Positions 15,728-25,462 of a stretch of 57,144 nucleotides of DNA are shown here, piece by piece. Under the pieces are notes generated by a model that was not told where the DNA came from, made no database searches, and saw nothing but the letters and a program-made list of their open reading frames with translations. The stretch is from a virus: positions 1-57,144 of IMG/VR virus record IMGVR_UViG_3300010370_000043; one strand, written 5' to 3'. Within the stretch, counting starts at the first letter, position 1. Each line of letters begins with the position of its first letter. The translations under genes were made by a program, and so were the position numbers.

Positions 15728-16204
15728 TTAAGGTACGCGGTGCCAAATAACTCTACCCAACCACTTCGGACTCGGACCGAATGCGCACAGTTCAACAAGG
15801 ACTAACGCTCCAGTTTCCGCGTAGGTGCTGGGGTCAATGCCCGCTCCCCAATCGACTTCGTAATCGAAATAAGTTGTAAACGACGTCCCTGGTGTCCCTA
15901 CAAATCGCATCAGAATTCTGAGTTCGCGGTAAAAACTTGCCGGTACATCGCTCGGATTAGGGACAGGTACCGGTAAGTTGTCCGGGTTAGTAACATCAAG
16001 GTCGAGGTAGTTGCCTGAGAACAGGTTGGTGTTGATGGGTCGGTTGACACATGATCCCCCGAGTTCGATCGGATTACCTGAGATATCGGCTACCCACAGT
16101 CGGCCGTCTGCCGTGTTTGTAATAACCTCACCTTCCGTGCCATCGCCAATAAACGGTTCTTCACCCGGCAGCGAAGTCGTCAGTGTCTGTAAAGTTGCTT
16201 CCAC
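15728..16204 (-). CDS. small virion protein upstream of the collar-domain gene, 158 aa
   Basis: I choose GTG 16204, the first start after the late motif at 16220-16237; longer frames would place the promoter inside the gene. The N-terminal part (PFIGDGTEGEVITNTADGRLWVADISG) resembles the repeat that opens many phage fibre proteins, where the chain is projected from the baseplate. The rest is beta-rich and ends in a Trp-rich strand (PSPKWLGRVIWHRVP). It may be an attachment or trimerisation partner of the 1720-residue protein. No exact family is recognised. Confidence 0.6.
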   Translation of the reverse strand: MEATLQTLTTSLPGEEPFIGDGTEGEVITNTADGRLWVADISGNPIELGGSCVNRPINTNLFSGNYLDLDVTNPDNLPVPVPNPSDVPASFYRELRILMRFVGTPGTSFTTYFDYEVDWGAGIDPSTYAETGALVLVELCAFGPSPKWLGRVIWHRVP

Positions 16205-16219
16205 GGTAATTTCTCTACC

Positions 16220-16237
16220 TTCTACTACGCTTTCAAC
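16220..16237 (-). promoter_or_regulatory. late-type motif, minus half of divergent pair (GTTGAAAGC-GT-AGTAGAA)
   Basis: Starts one base from its plus-strand partner, so that GCTTTCAAC-C-GTTGAAAGC (16229-16247) forms an inverted repeat. It serves the GTG at 16204, 33 bases away. Confidence 0.65.
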
Positions 16238-16238
16238 C

Positions 16239-16256
16239 GTTGAAAGCGCTTTAGAG
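16239..16256 (+). promoter_or_regulatory. late-type motif, plus half of divergent pair (GTTGAAAGC-GC-TTTAGAG)
   Basis: Plus-strand partner of the motif at 16220-16237. It stands 34 bases before the GTG at 16273 and is the only visible promoter for the baseplate-terminase operon. Confidence 0.65.
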
Positions 16257-16272
16257 GGTAATAACATTCCGC

Positions 16273-17283
16273 GTGTCAACGTTTCTCACTGATTCTTGGT
16301 CGACAATTTCCGGACTTGCCGCAGTTGCGTATGGGTCTCCGGGTCGGTACCAGGACGTGGCTAACCAGGTGCGGAGTAAATCAGTACTAGCATTTTTAGG
16401 AACGACTCAGCCGAGCGATATTGTTGAGAATGTTTTAAACCCAGAGCATGTCCTAGTGGCGTTACAAAGTGAATATGAAGCTGGTGAAGGATTTACGAGG
16501 TATGTAGACTCAGGATCTAAGACAATACAAGCGATAGCCAGTGACTTGTATAGCAAAATTCTCCAGGCTTATAATGAATTCGGGACGTACGAATCCTCGC
16601 TAACTGACTCACTGGAATATGTTTCAAACGGATTAGGGATTAATAATCAAAGGGTAAAAGATAAACTACTGGCCACAGTTTCCGATCTCGAGCTTTTTAG
16701 TCGAATGGCGGCTAATATGCCAATCAATAAGCTTGATAAACTTCCTTCCGGAGCAAAGATTAATTTAAACGATAGCGTTAATCTAGATACTGATTCCAAC
16801 GGTGTTGCGTTGACTACCGGGTACTTAACTCCCTCTCAATACTGGAACGGTACTGCGTACCCTGGTGCAGGAAGTACGGCGGATAATTTACCGAACACGT
16901 TTATAACCTCGTTGACCGAAGGCTACAAGGGTTACGCGACCCTTCAACCCCTCGACGACCTGCTCCGCCCCGGTCTTGCCTCACTCGTATCTCTTGCCGA
17001 CATTAACGACCTTCGAAACGTCTCTCGCTCTGTTTCCGGTCTTGGAACCATCAGTACGGCCAAGGATCTTACTGGCCTTGGTCGATTCAGTATAGCGGAT
17101 GAGGCAATGTACAACCTTGACCTGGCGGAGATTATTGTCGAACGAAACGGTTACACGGTTTACGACCCGCTGACTGATTCGAATGGTGATTTTATTGATC
17201 CGGCGAACGTACCAGATTACGATGGTGTTAATGCCGACTCTGGATTACCTTATTCTTCCCGCATCCGCTCAAGCACATTTTAA
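16273..17283 (+). CDS. baseplate-region protein of unknown type, 336 aa
   Basis: Unrecognised; first gene of the plus-strand baseplate operon. It starts with GTG 16273 and ends three bases before the baseplate J gene, so it is co-expressed. The chain is mostly helical, with a repeated DLELFSR/LADINDLRNV pattern and no cysteine. From position it may be a baseplate wedge or a tail-tip component, but this is context only. Confidence 0.65.
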   Translation: MSTFLTDSWSTISGLAAVAYGSPGRYQDVANQVRSKSVLAFLGTTQPSDIVENVLNPEHVLVALQSEYEAGEGFTRYVDSGSKTIQAIASDLYSKILQAYNEFGTYESSLTDSLEYVSNGLGINNQRVKDKLLATVSDLELFSRMAANMPINKLDKLPSGAKINLNDSVNLDTDSNGVALTTGYLTPSQYWNGTAYPGAGSTADNLPNTFITSLTEGYKGYATLQPLDDLLRPGLASLVSLADINDLRNVSRSVSGLGTISTAKDLTGLGRFSIADEAMYNLDLAEIIVERNGYTVYDPLTDSNGDFIDPANVPDYDGVNADSGLPYSSRIRSSTF

Positions 17284-17285
17284 TC

Positions 17286-18578
17286 ATGGCTACAGAAATT
17301 TTTGGTCCGTTATTACCGTTACAGCTTGATAGTCGGAATGTAAACGACCTTGTCCGAGCGATACAGTCACGGATTCATATTGAATCGGGTGGACAGTTAA
17401 CTGATTTTACGCCCGCCTCTCCTCTAGCCGCTATCAGTGAAGGTCAAGGATTCGCACAAGCGGAATTACTTTATTACCTTAACGCGTTGCCGGAAGCAGT
17501 GACGATTCAATGGCTGAGGAGTCTAGGTATCCAGAGACGTATTGGGTCCAGAGCGACAGTTAATATAACCTTTAACCGTGTACCTGGGTACAGTCGACCA
17601 GTAACAATCCCATCAGGGACTAAGGTGTACGCGAATGGCGGTCAAGTCTACACCCTACTCGACCAAGTTCGGATGACTGGGTCAAGCGCAACTGTCGCCG
17701 CGCAGTCGGAGAGATGGGGAAGCGTCTATAATGTGCCTTCCGGTTCAATCGGTCGCATCGAGCGTAACTTTATGGGTTTGGATACCCTTACGAATAACGA
17801 GCCGGCGGCCGGCGGTACAGACCTTGAAACCGTGGACGAAATGAAGTTCCGCGCGTTTGAACTATTCGGTCGGAGAAACCTGACCTCACGTTCCGATTTT
17901 GAAGGCGAAGTTGCTTCTATCGCTCCCGAAGCAACCCTGGTCAAGGTGATGAACTACGAGGAGAGATTTGGTACCGACTCACGTGGTGTATTTGTTATTG
18001 CCGGTAGAGATGATGGATCGGCTCTGAGCACGACAACACAATCACTATTGCTGACTTCGTTGCGTGATAGAGTACCTTTGGATGTTAAGATCTACCTCGC
18101 TCCGCCGACTGTCATTCCGGTCGAAGCGGTAGTCAGTGTGCTTTGGGATCCCAGAGCTACAACTACATTCACTGATACGCTTGCCGAACAGATCCGCACT
18201 TTACTTAACGACCTCATATATCCATCCACCATCGGATTAGGCAACGATCTCTCCGTATCTACGGTTTTACGTGAAACCCTTGCGCTCGACTTTGTAAACG
18301 ACGTCTCTATTCTAGACCTCAAGCAAATGGCTCTCGATCCAACTGTTACCGGTGCGACAGACGGGTTGTGTGGCAGATTTTTGGGAACAGAAGACGAAAC
18401 CGCGGGAACATGTACGTACGAGTATTCTCAGGTTGTTGCAAAGACGTCAACCGAACCCTTAAAAATCCCCGATTCGACATCGGGCTTTAGACTTTACCGT
18501 GCAGTCGTATCGCTGACGTCGGTTGTAGATTTTAGCACACTAACGTACACTTACGGGGCTGAATATGATATCGTCTAA
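17286..18578 (+). CDS. baseplate J / T4 gp6-like baseplate wedge protein
   Basis: A baseplate ring component of contractile-tail particles. Typical features are visible: an N-terminal region with SPLAAISEGQGFAQAELLYYLNALP, then ITFNRVPGYSRPVTIPSGTKV and VPSGSIGRI, the small beta domain of baseplate J. EMKFRAFELFGRRNLTSRSDFEGEVASI follows and is characteristic of the family. Around residue 210, EATLVKVMNYEERFG precedes the C-terminal beta domain. Length 430 is normal for the P2 J type and shorter than T4 gp6. Start is ATG 17286. It overlaps the next gene by 14 bases. Confidence 0.85.
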   Translation: MATEIFGPLLPLQLDSRNVNDLVRAIQSRIHIESGGQLTDFTPASPLAAISEGQGFAQAELLYYLNALPEAVTIQWLRSLGIQRRIGSRATVNITFNRVPGYSRPVTIPSGTKVYANGGQVYTLLDQVRMTGSSATVAAQSERWGSVYNVPSGSIGRIERNFMGLDTLTNNEPAAGGTDLETVDEMKFRAFELFGRRNLTSRSDFEGEVASIAPEATLVKVMNYEERFGTDSRGVFVIAGRDDGSALSTTTQSLLLTSLRDRVPLDVKIYLAPPTVIPVEAVVSVLWDPRATTTFTDTLAEQIRTLLNDLIYPSTIGLGNDLSVSTVLRETLALDFVNDVSILDLKQMALDPTVTGATDGLCGRFLGTEDETAGTCTYEYSQVVAKTSTEPLKIPDSTSGFRLYRAVVSLTSVVDFSTLTYTYGAEYDIV

Positions 18579-20487
18579 TAGCACTTGGGACAGAGAAAAT
18601 AGCAAGAAGTCCGTATCGCCAGCATTCATATACGGACGCAGCAAGGTTACCTACGAGTTCCCGAACCGACGTTCGACTAAAATTTTTAGCCATAAGCTAG
18701 GAAACATAACATTCCGAGACGGATTAGCCAACGACTTGGAAACAAGCCGTAACGACCTTATCACGAATCTCTACGGGACTAGAGATGTTGGCGGATATGT
18801 ATACAAGTCAGTGTCTCATGTCCATATCGTTTCAACACTCATCGGTAGCGATCTCACCGTTCTCGGCCATGGCGTACCGGTCAAAAGTGGCTGGGAAAAC
18901 TGTGCAATGGTAGGGACAGATTGTGAGGAGGGCGAAAGCGATACTAAATGTGAGGTTGGAAAATGTCGGATAGGGACATTGACAAGGATGTCTGGAGACA
19001 AGTGGCGTTACGACTCACTTACTGTACCAGGACTGTATTACTTTGTGTTTGGAAAAGAATCAATCACTCTACGCAGCGTAACAAAGGGCAAATTTACACT
19101 TCCGGCAGGCATAGGAACAGTTAACGTGCCGCGTATTGCAAGCATTCCGGCAACAGTATACTTACCCCCCGCTACCTACTCCACCGAAACATTCACAAGA
19201 CGAGTAATAACAAAGTTGAATAGTGACGGTTCGGTGAGGTCGCTTACAGATTCGGTCGATAACTTTCTCAGGGTGTTATTAGACGGGTATTACGCAGAAG
19301 TCCGGGTAGAGGTAAAAGTTAAAAACAATTTGCTCGAGACTTTAAAATCTCAATTGTCCACTATCTGGCACGAAGCTGCATCTGGTGCTATCGAATCCGT
19401 TTGGTCGCAACGATATGCTGGTACTGATATGACAAATAGGGAGTTTGGTATTCAGGCGTATTCAGCGTTAACGAGCTTGTACGGCCAGGGACTTCAAGTG
19501 ATGTTAAGTGGAATTCGAGGTTCAAAGGTGAGTGTCGACGGATCGATCGGGCGTCCGGTATATGGTCGTTTGCCCGGTGTATCAGGGTCGTACAACGACG
19601 AGTCAAAGGATACAGTTGCAAAGTGGTTAACGGCCGGATCAGACGATTTGTTGTCAGGAACCAAAACGGTACTTGATAATTTTTATCGTACTTATCTTGA
19701 TTCCGAAACATGCTATCCGCTCAATCTTGATTGGCTGGCTCAGCACTTAGGGTTTGTCGGAGGATTATGGAACCTTGAGTGGCCGACGGAAGTAAAGCGT
19801 ATTTTGCTTGCTAACGCACACGTAAATAGAGTTACCGGATCAATGTGGACACAAAATCCTGAACTGGATACACTACGTAAAACTGATTTTTCTAAAATTG
19901 AGAGAGTATCAGTGAATACAGGGACTGGCGTGGTATCCACTGCCTACCGGTATGCGTCTAAATCTTTTAACAGTAATACCGATCTCACTTCGTTAACTAC
20001 GTATAGCAATCTTATCATCGATGTAAGTAGATGGCAAGGAATATTTCCTTCCAGGGGAAATTTAACAACACTGCTATTTATGTTCTGGACGTTAGGAATC
20101 AAAGCCCATAGTCCGGAAGAGCTAAAATACTCTGATAATTCATATTTCGTCCGTAGCGGTCTCAGGGACCGAGAAATTACCGCACCAGTTAATACTCCAT
20201 ACATGGTAGATGTTTTACGAGTAGGTGATGACGTCGACGCGGAGACTGGTAATTACCCGAATCAATTGATCGCGGATATTGGAACGTGTCAAGACGAGCT
20301 GTCAGCGAATACTGTTATCGTCCGTATGCCGTTTTACTACAATCGAAATGGGAGAAGCTGGGACGCAGCGAGACAAATCCTGGACAATTATATGCCCAAT
20401 ACGGCGATAAATAGGATACAATATGCGTATGCGGTAGCTGATCTACTAGTTGCCGATGATGTGTTTTTTGAACCGGTCAATGCATGA
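18565..20487 (+). CDS. gpI-like tail/baseplate protein, 640 aa
   Basis: Follows baseplate J as gpI follows gpJ in P2-like phages. The C-terminal half contains NLDWLAQHLGF, GLWNLEWPTEVKRILLANA and NRVTGS, the helical signature of tail protein I (the segment linking baseplate wedge to fibres). The N-terminal 350 residues, including a short cysteine cluster (CAMVGTDCEEGESDTKCEVGKC), are extra relative to P2 gpI and unrecognised. ATG 18565 overlaps the previous gene by 14 bases. The gene ends in an ATGA overlap with the next gene. Confidence 0.65.
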   Translation: MISSNSTWDRENSKKSVSPAFIYGRSKVTYEFPNRRSTKIFSHKLGNITFRDGLANDLETSRNDLITNLYGTRDVGGYVYKSVSHVHIVSTLIGSDLTVLGHGVPVKSGWENCAMVGTDCEEGESDTKCEVGKCRIGTLTRMSGDKWRYDSLTVPGLYYFVFGKESITLRSVTKGKFTLPAGIGTVNVPRIASIPATVYLPPATYSTETFTRRVITKLNSDGSVRSLTDSVDNFLRVLLDGYYAEVRVEVKVKNNLLETLKSQLSTIWHEAASGAIESVWSQRYAGTDMTNREFGIQAYSALTSLYGQGLQVMLSGIRGSKVSVDGSIGRPVYGRLPGVSGSYNDESKDTVAKWLTAGSDDLLSGTKTVLDNFYRTYLDSETCYPLNLDWLAQHLGFVGGLWNLEWPTEVKRILLANAHVNRVTGSMWTQNPELDTLRKTDFSKIERVSVNTGTGVVSTAYRYASKSFNSNTDLTSLTTYSNLIIDVSRWQGIFPSRGNLTTLLFMFWTLGIKAHSPEELKYSDNSYFVRSGLRDREITAPVNTPYMVDVLRVGDDVDAETGNYPNQLIADIGTCQDELSANTVIVRMPFYYNRNGRSWDAARQILDNYMPNTAINRIQYAYAVADLLVADDVFFEPVNA

Positions 20488-23400
20488 AAAAAGATAATCC
20501 GTTTATTCCTATGGCCATATTGGCCGAAGCGCAGAGACGCACGGTCGAAGTTCTAGGAGTACCCTACGCTGACCCGTTTAACGAGGAAGGAGTTATTGTT
20601 GACGTAAACGATCCGAAGAAACTCGGACGTGTCAAAGTAACAACCAACGACGACATCACTTCGGACTGGATACCAGTAAACGGATCGAACAGTGGTGTGC
20701 TAAGTGCGAGATATTTGGGCGCTAAAGTGTTGGTTGGAAAGACTAATGGACGATCAGAAAATATGTATGTTATTGGAGTGTCTCGCACCGACCCGGAGAT
20801 TGGTATTACAGGCAATCCAGTACAGTTACCAATTCTCGACGAGAGTGTTGGCGGAAAGTCGGATGACATCGGCATGAAATGCAATGCTGGAAACAGTGGC
20901 CGGATGTATATCCTGAGCAACGAGATGAATCAAGATGTCGTGGTGTGCTTACGTCGAACCAGTAAGCAGGTGGGAAGTAGTAGCGCCTGGTCATGGAAGT
21001 CGGTGACCAGTGGATTGTGGGTCGAAAAGGGTATAAACCCTGGCAACAGTAGCACTCCGGCGATTAACCAGGCGCAAGTGCGAAACCCTGGTATCCCGGA
21101 GTGTACAGAGGCATCTCTAGGAGAAGTACATGAGTTTACTGAAGATCGGGGATTCCGTACAACTACCATTGTGTGTAGACGAGATGAAAATAAAAATTTT
21201 TCCTGGATGCCATTAAGTGCACCGCCGGTATTCTTTCGTTCAGCGTTGCCAAAGTGTACAGAAACGGTTCATGGCATGGAGGCCGTAATAGATGATGGAA
21301 ATAATTCGGAATTTTTGGTATGTCAGAGGTATCAAGGATTATTGCGGTGGGTGCGTCAGGGCAGTCGCATTCCGCATAAATTTTACAGCAAAGAGAAGCC
21401 GCTAAGCCGGATTCAGTTCACTAGCACGTTTAATGACATCAAGGCGTTAGAAGAAAATCAGCAACTTAGTGAGAACGACAAATGGCAACAAGCAGCGGAC
21501 ATTATCGACGCTGCTTTGGACGAGACTGTAAAATCTATACCTTTGACTGGCACCGATCCGAAACTCAAAGAGTTGTTGAAGCTTGCCAACCTCGTACCTG
21601 ATACGGCATTTGACGGTGCACAGGTCTTAAAACGAGTGGCGAGTGAGAGTCTACGTAAACGGACCGGACTCCCAATCGAATCTATTACAAGGATCATTGC
21701 GGATGACCTGAATAGAGATGGTGAGCTATCGCTTGATAGCCGGCAAGCGTTAACAGCCATAGGGAAAACAGTCGATATTTTGGTAAACGGTACGGCGGAT
21801 GGGAATATCGACGCCGCGTTACTACAAATCGGACGGACTGGTCTCCAAAGTGCGTTGTTGTCGCTTGAGCCCAGAGCCGCCTCTGTTATGACAGCGTTGA
21901 TGGGTAGCGGTATTGGCGGTGCGGTAGATGCGGCGGTGGCGATAGGCCTGGACCAACTACCACCGGAGGTTAATAAGTATGCCGGTCCGGTAATCAATAT
22001 TGCCAAAGACCTGCTAACATCGAAATATCCAGCTAGCTTGGGAAACATCCTTAACTCCGCCGCAGGTGGCGGTCTTCTCAGCGCGGTGAGTGGGACGATT
22101 AACAATGCAGTGGGAAGTGGAATTGTTTCACCGCAACTGCTTGGGACGTTAGCGACCGGATTAACGGATGGGAGTTTGGGCGATATTCCGAGGCTATTCG
22201 GCTCTCTCAGCAATCTAGACTCGATTGTAAAAACGCCAGCGAGTTTAGGGTCTTTGCCCGTGCTAGCTACTACCGCTCTTGGGTTAGTCGGACAAGCCGG
22301 AGCGATGAAAGACCTGTTAGGTAGTGGAGGTATCGGCCTCGATAATCTTAATGATCTGATCGGGAACGGATTTAATGCCGCGTCGACGATTGTTAGCGGG
22401 GTAAAGGGGTTGGCTTCTGTTTTAGGTGGAGGGGCAAGCGGTCTTGGTTGCCCGTGCGATCCAAAATGCCGTAAAATTGCACATGGGGAGGATAGCGATG
22501 GGAATAACCTCGTCGAAAAGTGCGGTGCAATGACAGCGAATAATGCGAATTCCTACTCTCCTACCGGTAATCCTCTACAGAATAATTTCGGACCGATTGC
22601 GTTGGATCTTGGCCTAAAGGCGACAGAGGTTGGTGCGGAGTTAATTCCGAAAAACATTCGAGATCTTACCGGTTACATAAAAACCGTAGCGCGGGCTAAA
22701 GATATGGCAGAGAAGTTCTTTAGTTCCCGTAACGCGGACGAAGTTGAGAAAATTTCCGAGCTTGCATATACGCTTGAGGCGGTAGAAAAAGGTCTAAAAA
22801 CTGCCGACAACAACATTACTCGTGTTGAATCAGTTGAAAAGAAACTTATCGACTCGATGTATGATATGCTAGAAGCGATTGTATACAATCGAAAAGGGAC
22901 TGGTCGTGGGACGGCGATTATTCCGAACTTGATACGAGATGTAAGGGAAAATTCTCAAGCAGTAAAGGATTTGTACAAGTTTGTTGAAAAGCTTGATAGC
23001 GTTAAAGACGGAGGTACCGCCGGTGTTACTGTTACCGAGCGTATCGCTCGCGCGTTTCAAAATATTCCAGATCTCCAGGCGCTTAATCGACTAAATCGTC
23101 AAGAGGCATTGAGGGTACTGAGAAAAGGGATTACTCCAGCGTACAGAGAATGGAAGACTATGAATCCGTTAGGTGGTGGTGGCTTGGGGAGTTACGGTCC
23201 TCCCTTACCGGATCCTTACGATAACGAACGGACATTATTCAATCGTGATCGGATTTTGGCGATTTCGCTAGAGTCTAAATTAGCTGATGACAACGGACCA
23301 CCAGATGACGAGACATTGCTCGATTCTGTATTGTCACCTGAGCAAACGCAACTCCTTAAATCGATATCGGGCATGGGTGAGGAGGCTACAAAGGTTGGTA

Positions 23401-23519
23401 GTAACATTCTTAATGGAAACAGTGAACTAGGTAGTATTATCCCAACCGCCGCAAGCGACGGTGAAAGCACGTTATACGATGTGATCGTTGGCAGAGAGGG
23501 GCAAACGAATTGTGAATAA
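20484..23519 (+). CDS. gp5/VgrG-like baseplate spike or hub protein, 1011 aa
   Basis: ATG 20484 overlaps the previous stop (ATGA). About residues 20-100 form a gp5-like OB domain: EEGVIVDVNDPKKLGRVKV, DWIPVNG and LGAKVLVGK, then MYVIGV. The OB domain of gp5 and VgrG caps the tail tube and carries the puncturing spike. The middle (about 440-640) is a Gly/Ala/Ser-rich hydrophobic stretch of repeating DLLGSGGIGLDNLNDL type, unlike any spike I know. A short cysteine cluster (CPCDPKC) follows, then a long helical coiled-coil-like part. No lysozyme domain is seen here; wall hydrolysis is instead encoded at 27339-30410. Confidence 0.7.
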   Translation: MKKDNPFIPMAILAEAQRRTVEVLGVPYADPFNEEGVIVDVNDPKKLGRVKVTTNDDITSDWIPVNGSNSGVLSARYLGAKVLVGKTNGRSENMYVIGVSRTDPEIGITGNPVQLPILDESVGGKSDDIGMKCNAGNSGRMYILSNEMNQDVVVCLRRTSKQVGSSSAWSWKSVTSGLWVEKGINPGNSSTPAINQAQVRNPGIPECTEASLGEVHEFTEDRGFRTTTIVCRRDENKNFSWMPLSAPPVFFRSALPKCTETVHGMEAVIDDGNNSEFLVCQRYQGLLRWVRQGSRIPHKFYSKEKPLSRIQFTSTFNDIKALEENQQLSENDKWQQAADIIDAALDETVKSIPLTGTDPKLKELLKLANLVPDTAFDGAQVLKRVASESLRKRTGLPIESITRIIADDLNRDGELSLDSRQALTAIGKTVDILVNGTADGNIDAALLQIGRTGLQSALLSLEPRAASVMTALMGSGIGGAVDAAVAIGLDQLPPEVNKYAGPVINIAKDLLTSKYPASLGNILNSAAGGGLLSAVSGTINNAVGSGIVSPQLLGTLATGLTDGSLGDIPRLFGSLSNLDSIVKTPASLGSLPVLATTALGLVGQAGAMKDLLGSGGIGLDNLNDLIGNGFNAASTIVSGVKGLASVLGGGASGLGCPCDPKCRKIAHGEDSDGNNLVEKCGAMTANNANSYSPTGNPLQNNFGPIALDLGLKATEVGAELIPKNIRDLTGYIKTVARAKDMAEKFFSSRNADEVEKISELAYTLEAVEKGLKTADNNITRVESVEKKLIDSMYDMLEAIVYNRKGTGRGTAIIPNLIRDVRENSQAVKDLYKFVEKLDSVKDGGTAGVTVTERIARAFQNIPDLQALNRLNRQEALRVLRKGITPAYREWKTMNPLGGGGLGSYGPPLPDPYDNERTLFNRDRILAISLESKLADDNGPPDDETLLDSVLSPEQTQLLKSISGMGEEATKVGSNILNGNSELGSIIPTAASDGESTLYDVIVGREGQTNCE

Positions 23520-25092
23520 AGCGGAGATGGCAAAAGAAAAGGCGTTAGTCTTAAAAATGACGAGCCACATCACCGATCTTAGCCCTGAGGAAAAGAAAGA
23601 ATTGCTTCGGCTTCGTTGCCGTACCGAGTTCGTTACATTTGCAAAATACATTACTCGCGAAGTATCTAGCAGCGGGACATTCGTACCGTACAAAGTTCAC
23701 GAGCTTATCTGTCACTACGTGCAGAATATTTGTGATGGCAACGCAGACTACCGAAGAACCGTAATCTCTTTACCTCCAAGAACTGGAAAGTCTATGCTAC
23801 TCAGTAAATTAATGCCGAGTTGGCAGCTAGGCAGATCGCCCACAGCTCAAATGATCATGGCGTCGTACGCGTTGAAACTGTCCCAGGAGAACTCCCGAGC
23901 GATATTAGCATATGCGACTAGTGAAGCGTTTCAATGGATATTTCCGGAGTGCCTTGTATTAGAAAAGAACTCGAATCTAAAGACGATACGGTCAGAGCAG
24001 GGTGGTTTAATCATGTCTGCGTCGGCTGGTGGTGGTGTAACCGGATTCGGGTACGGAGTTATCAGTGAGGATGATCTTCCTGGTATCGGGATCCTCGACG
24101 ACCTTCTAGAAGACGGTAATAGTGCGCAAGTCCTTGAAAGCACTTTTTCCTGGGCCACAACGCAGTTTTTAACTAGAGGTCTCCCCAACAACTGTGTGGC
24201 AAGTATTGGCACAAGATTTCACAAAGAAGATGTGTCTGGGAGGTTAATTTCCAGCGACCCTGATGGGTGGAAACAACTTAACGTTCCGGCCTTGTGTGTC
24301 GACGAGGAGACCGACCCGTTAAGTCGTAAGCTTGGAGAATCTCATTGGCCAGAATTTTTTCCCATTCACGCTCTCGAATCAATTAAAAAACAAGACGAGA
24401 AAACCTTTGAAGTACTGTATCAGGGGAATCCTAAAGGGGAAAGCGGAGCGATTTATAAGGATTTTTGGTTTGAGTATCACGATAAAAATCGGGAGAACTA
24501 CGAGTATGTATATGCAACTGCGGATACAGCATTGAAAAAGGGTCAGGAGAACGATGCGTCGGTAATCTGTGTGTTTGGGGTAGTCAAGAAAACCCGCAAA
24601 CTCCACCTCCTCCATGTGTACCAGGAGCGAATGGAGTTTCCCGAACTCCTCAAGGCGTTGCCGCTATGGATGAAGACTTGGAAGGTGAGAGCGTTGTATA
24701 TCGAGGCGCGGGCGTCAGGGTTGCCACTTATTCAAATGCTTCGTAAGGAGATCCAGATTCCGGTTAAGGAGGTCATCCCGGTCAAGGATAAGGTTCTCCG
24801 GGCGAACGAGGTTGCTCCGGTAGCTGAGGATGGTAGGGTCTCAATTTACTCAGGTATCCCGGACCTTGGTAGCCTGATGTCCGAATTGACCGCGTTTCCG
24901 TATACCAAACATGACGACTTTGTTGATTCGTTCTGTAGTGGTTTAAAGGTCTATCGCGATGAGATTATGGGGTCGGCTAAGGCTGCACACGGTGGTAGTC
25001 GGATCCACTTACCGACTACTAATTATAGTGGCGGACAGCAACGACTTACCAGCCGGCTTGGTCGCGGATCAGTTAATACGTCGTACTTGTGA
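23512..25092 (+). CDS. terL: terminase large subunit
   Basis: The ATP-driven packaging motor and headful or site-specific nuclease. Visible: Walker A PPRTGKS at about residues 88-94, a GIGILDDLLED segment as Walker B, an STFSW...TRF coupling region, and a C-terminal RNase-H-like nuclease opening with TADTALKKGQENDAS, with further acidic residues at YIEARASG and HDDFVDSF. The start is taken as GTG 23512, which has GAGAGGGG upstream and overlaps the spike gene by eight bases; a TTG at 23488 or ATG 23527 are alternatives. No small terminase gene is seen next to it. The length of 526 residues is typical. Confidence 0.92.
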   Translation: MNKAEMAKEKALVLKMTSHITDLSPEEKKELLRLRCRTEFVTFAKYITREVSSSGTFVPYKVHELICHYVQNICDGNADYRRTVISLPPRTGKSMLLSKLMPSWQLGRSPTAQMIMASYALKLSQENSRAILAYATSEAFQWIFPECLVLEKNSNLKTIRSEQGGLIMSASAGGGVTGFGYGVISEDDLPGIGILDDLLEDGNSAQVLESTFSWATTQFLTRGLPNNCVASIGTRFHKEDVSGRLISSDPDGWKQLNVPALCVDEETDPLSRKLGESHWPEFFPIHALESIKKQDEKTFEVLYQGNPKGESGAIYKDFWFEYHDKNRENYEYVYATADTALKKGQENDASVICVFGVVKKTRKLHLLHVYQERMEFPELLKALPLWMKTWKVRALYIEARASGLPLIQMLRKEIQIPVKEVIPVKDKVLRANEVAPVAEDGRVSIYSGIPDLGSLMSELTAFPYTKHDDFVDSFCSGLKVYRDEIMGSAKAAHGGSRIHLPTTNYSGGQQRLTSRLGRGSVNTSYL

Positions 25093-25100
25093 CATTTTTG

Positions 25101-25109
25101 TGCTATAAT
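25101..25109 (+). promoter_or_regulatory. extended -10 promoter (TGCTATAAT) before thioredoxin-sigma genes
   Basis: A perfect TGC-TATAAT nine bases after the terL stop, 30 bases before the ATG at 25139. It would let the thioredoxin-like protein, sigma factor and HNH-type protein be expressed by host polymerase before the late genes that precede them. Confidence 0.6.
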
Positions 25110-25138
25110 ACATATGTATTCGTTTTTAACGGAGAAAA

Positions 25139-25462
25139 ATGACATCGGAATTTAAGTACCGGACAGTGTTTTTTACGATGCCTGGCTGTGCGGCATGCGA
25201 AGCTATGAAGCCGATTTGGGCTAAAGTGGCTGGTGAAGTAGCCGAAGAGTATCCAGAGCTCCGGGTGGGTTGGGGAGAATACGACGTTCTAGACGATAAC
25301 TGGGAATTTTTAGAGTCGCTTGTCCCTGGGACATCTGGTCAAGGGACCCCGGAGTTCGCCGTCTTTGACGATGAATGTGAACTCATTGCATTTAACGGTG
25401 ATGGCATTATGGCCGCTAGCCAACTCAAAGACTTTATTATCTCATCCATCCATGGAGCTTAA
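25139..25462 (+). CDS. thioredoxin-like protein
   Basis: A 107-residue thioredoxin fold with the active site C17-A-A-C20 just after FFTMPG, and GTPEF with the cis-proline at P71. GGAG stands five bases before ATG 25139. CAAC is not the standard CGPC, so redox potential and partner may differ; support of the phage ribonucleotide reductase is possible but that enzyme carries its own glutaredoxin. It overlaps the sigma gene by 11 bases and is the first gene of a short early-type operon. Confidence 0.8.
   Translation: MTSEFKYRTVFFTMPGCAACEAMKPIWAKVAGEVAEEYPELRVGWGEYDVLDDNWEFLESLVPGTSGQGTPEFAVFDDECELIAFNGDGIMAASQLKDFIISSIHGA

Noticed and set aside
16205-16279. Upstream in-frame ATG starts for the gene at 15728
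   Set aside because: They would put the divergent late motifs inside the coding sequence; GTG 16204 is the first start after the motif.
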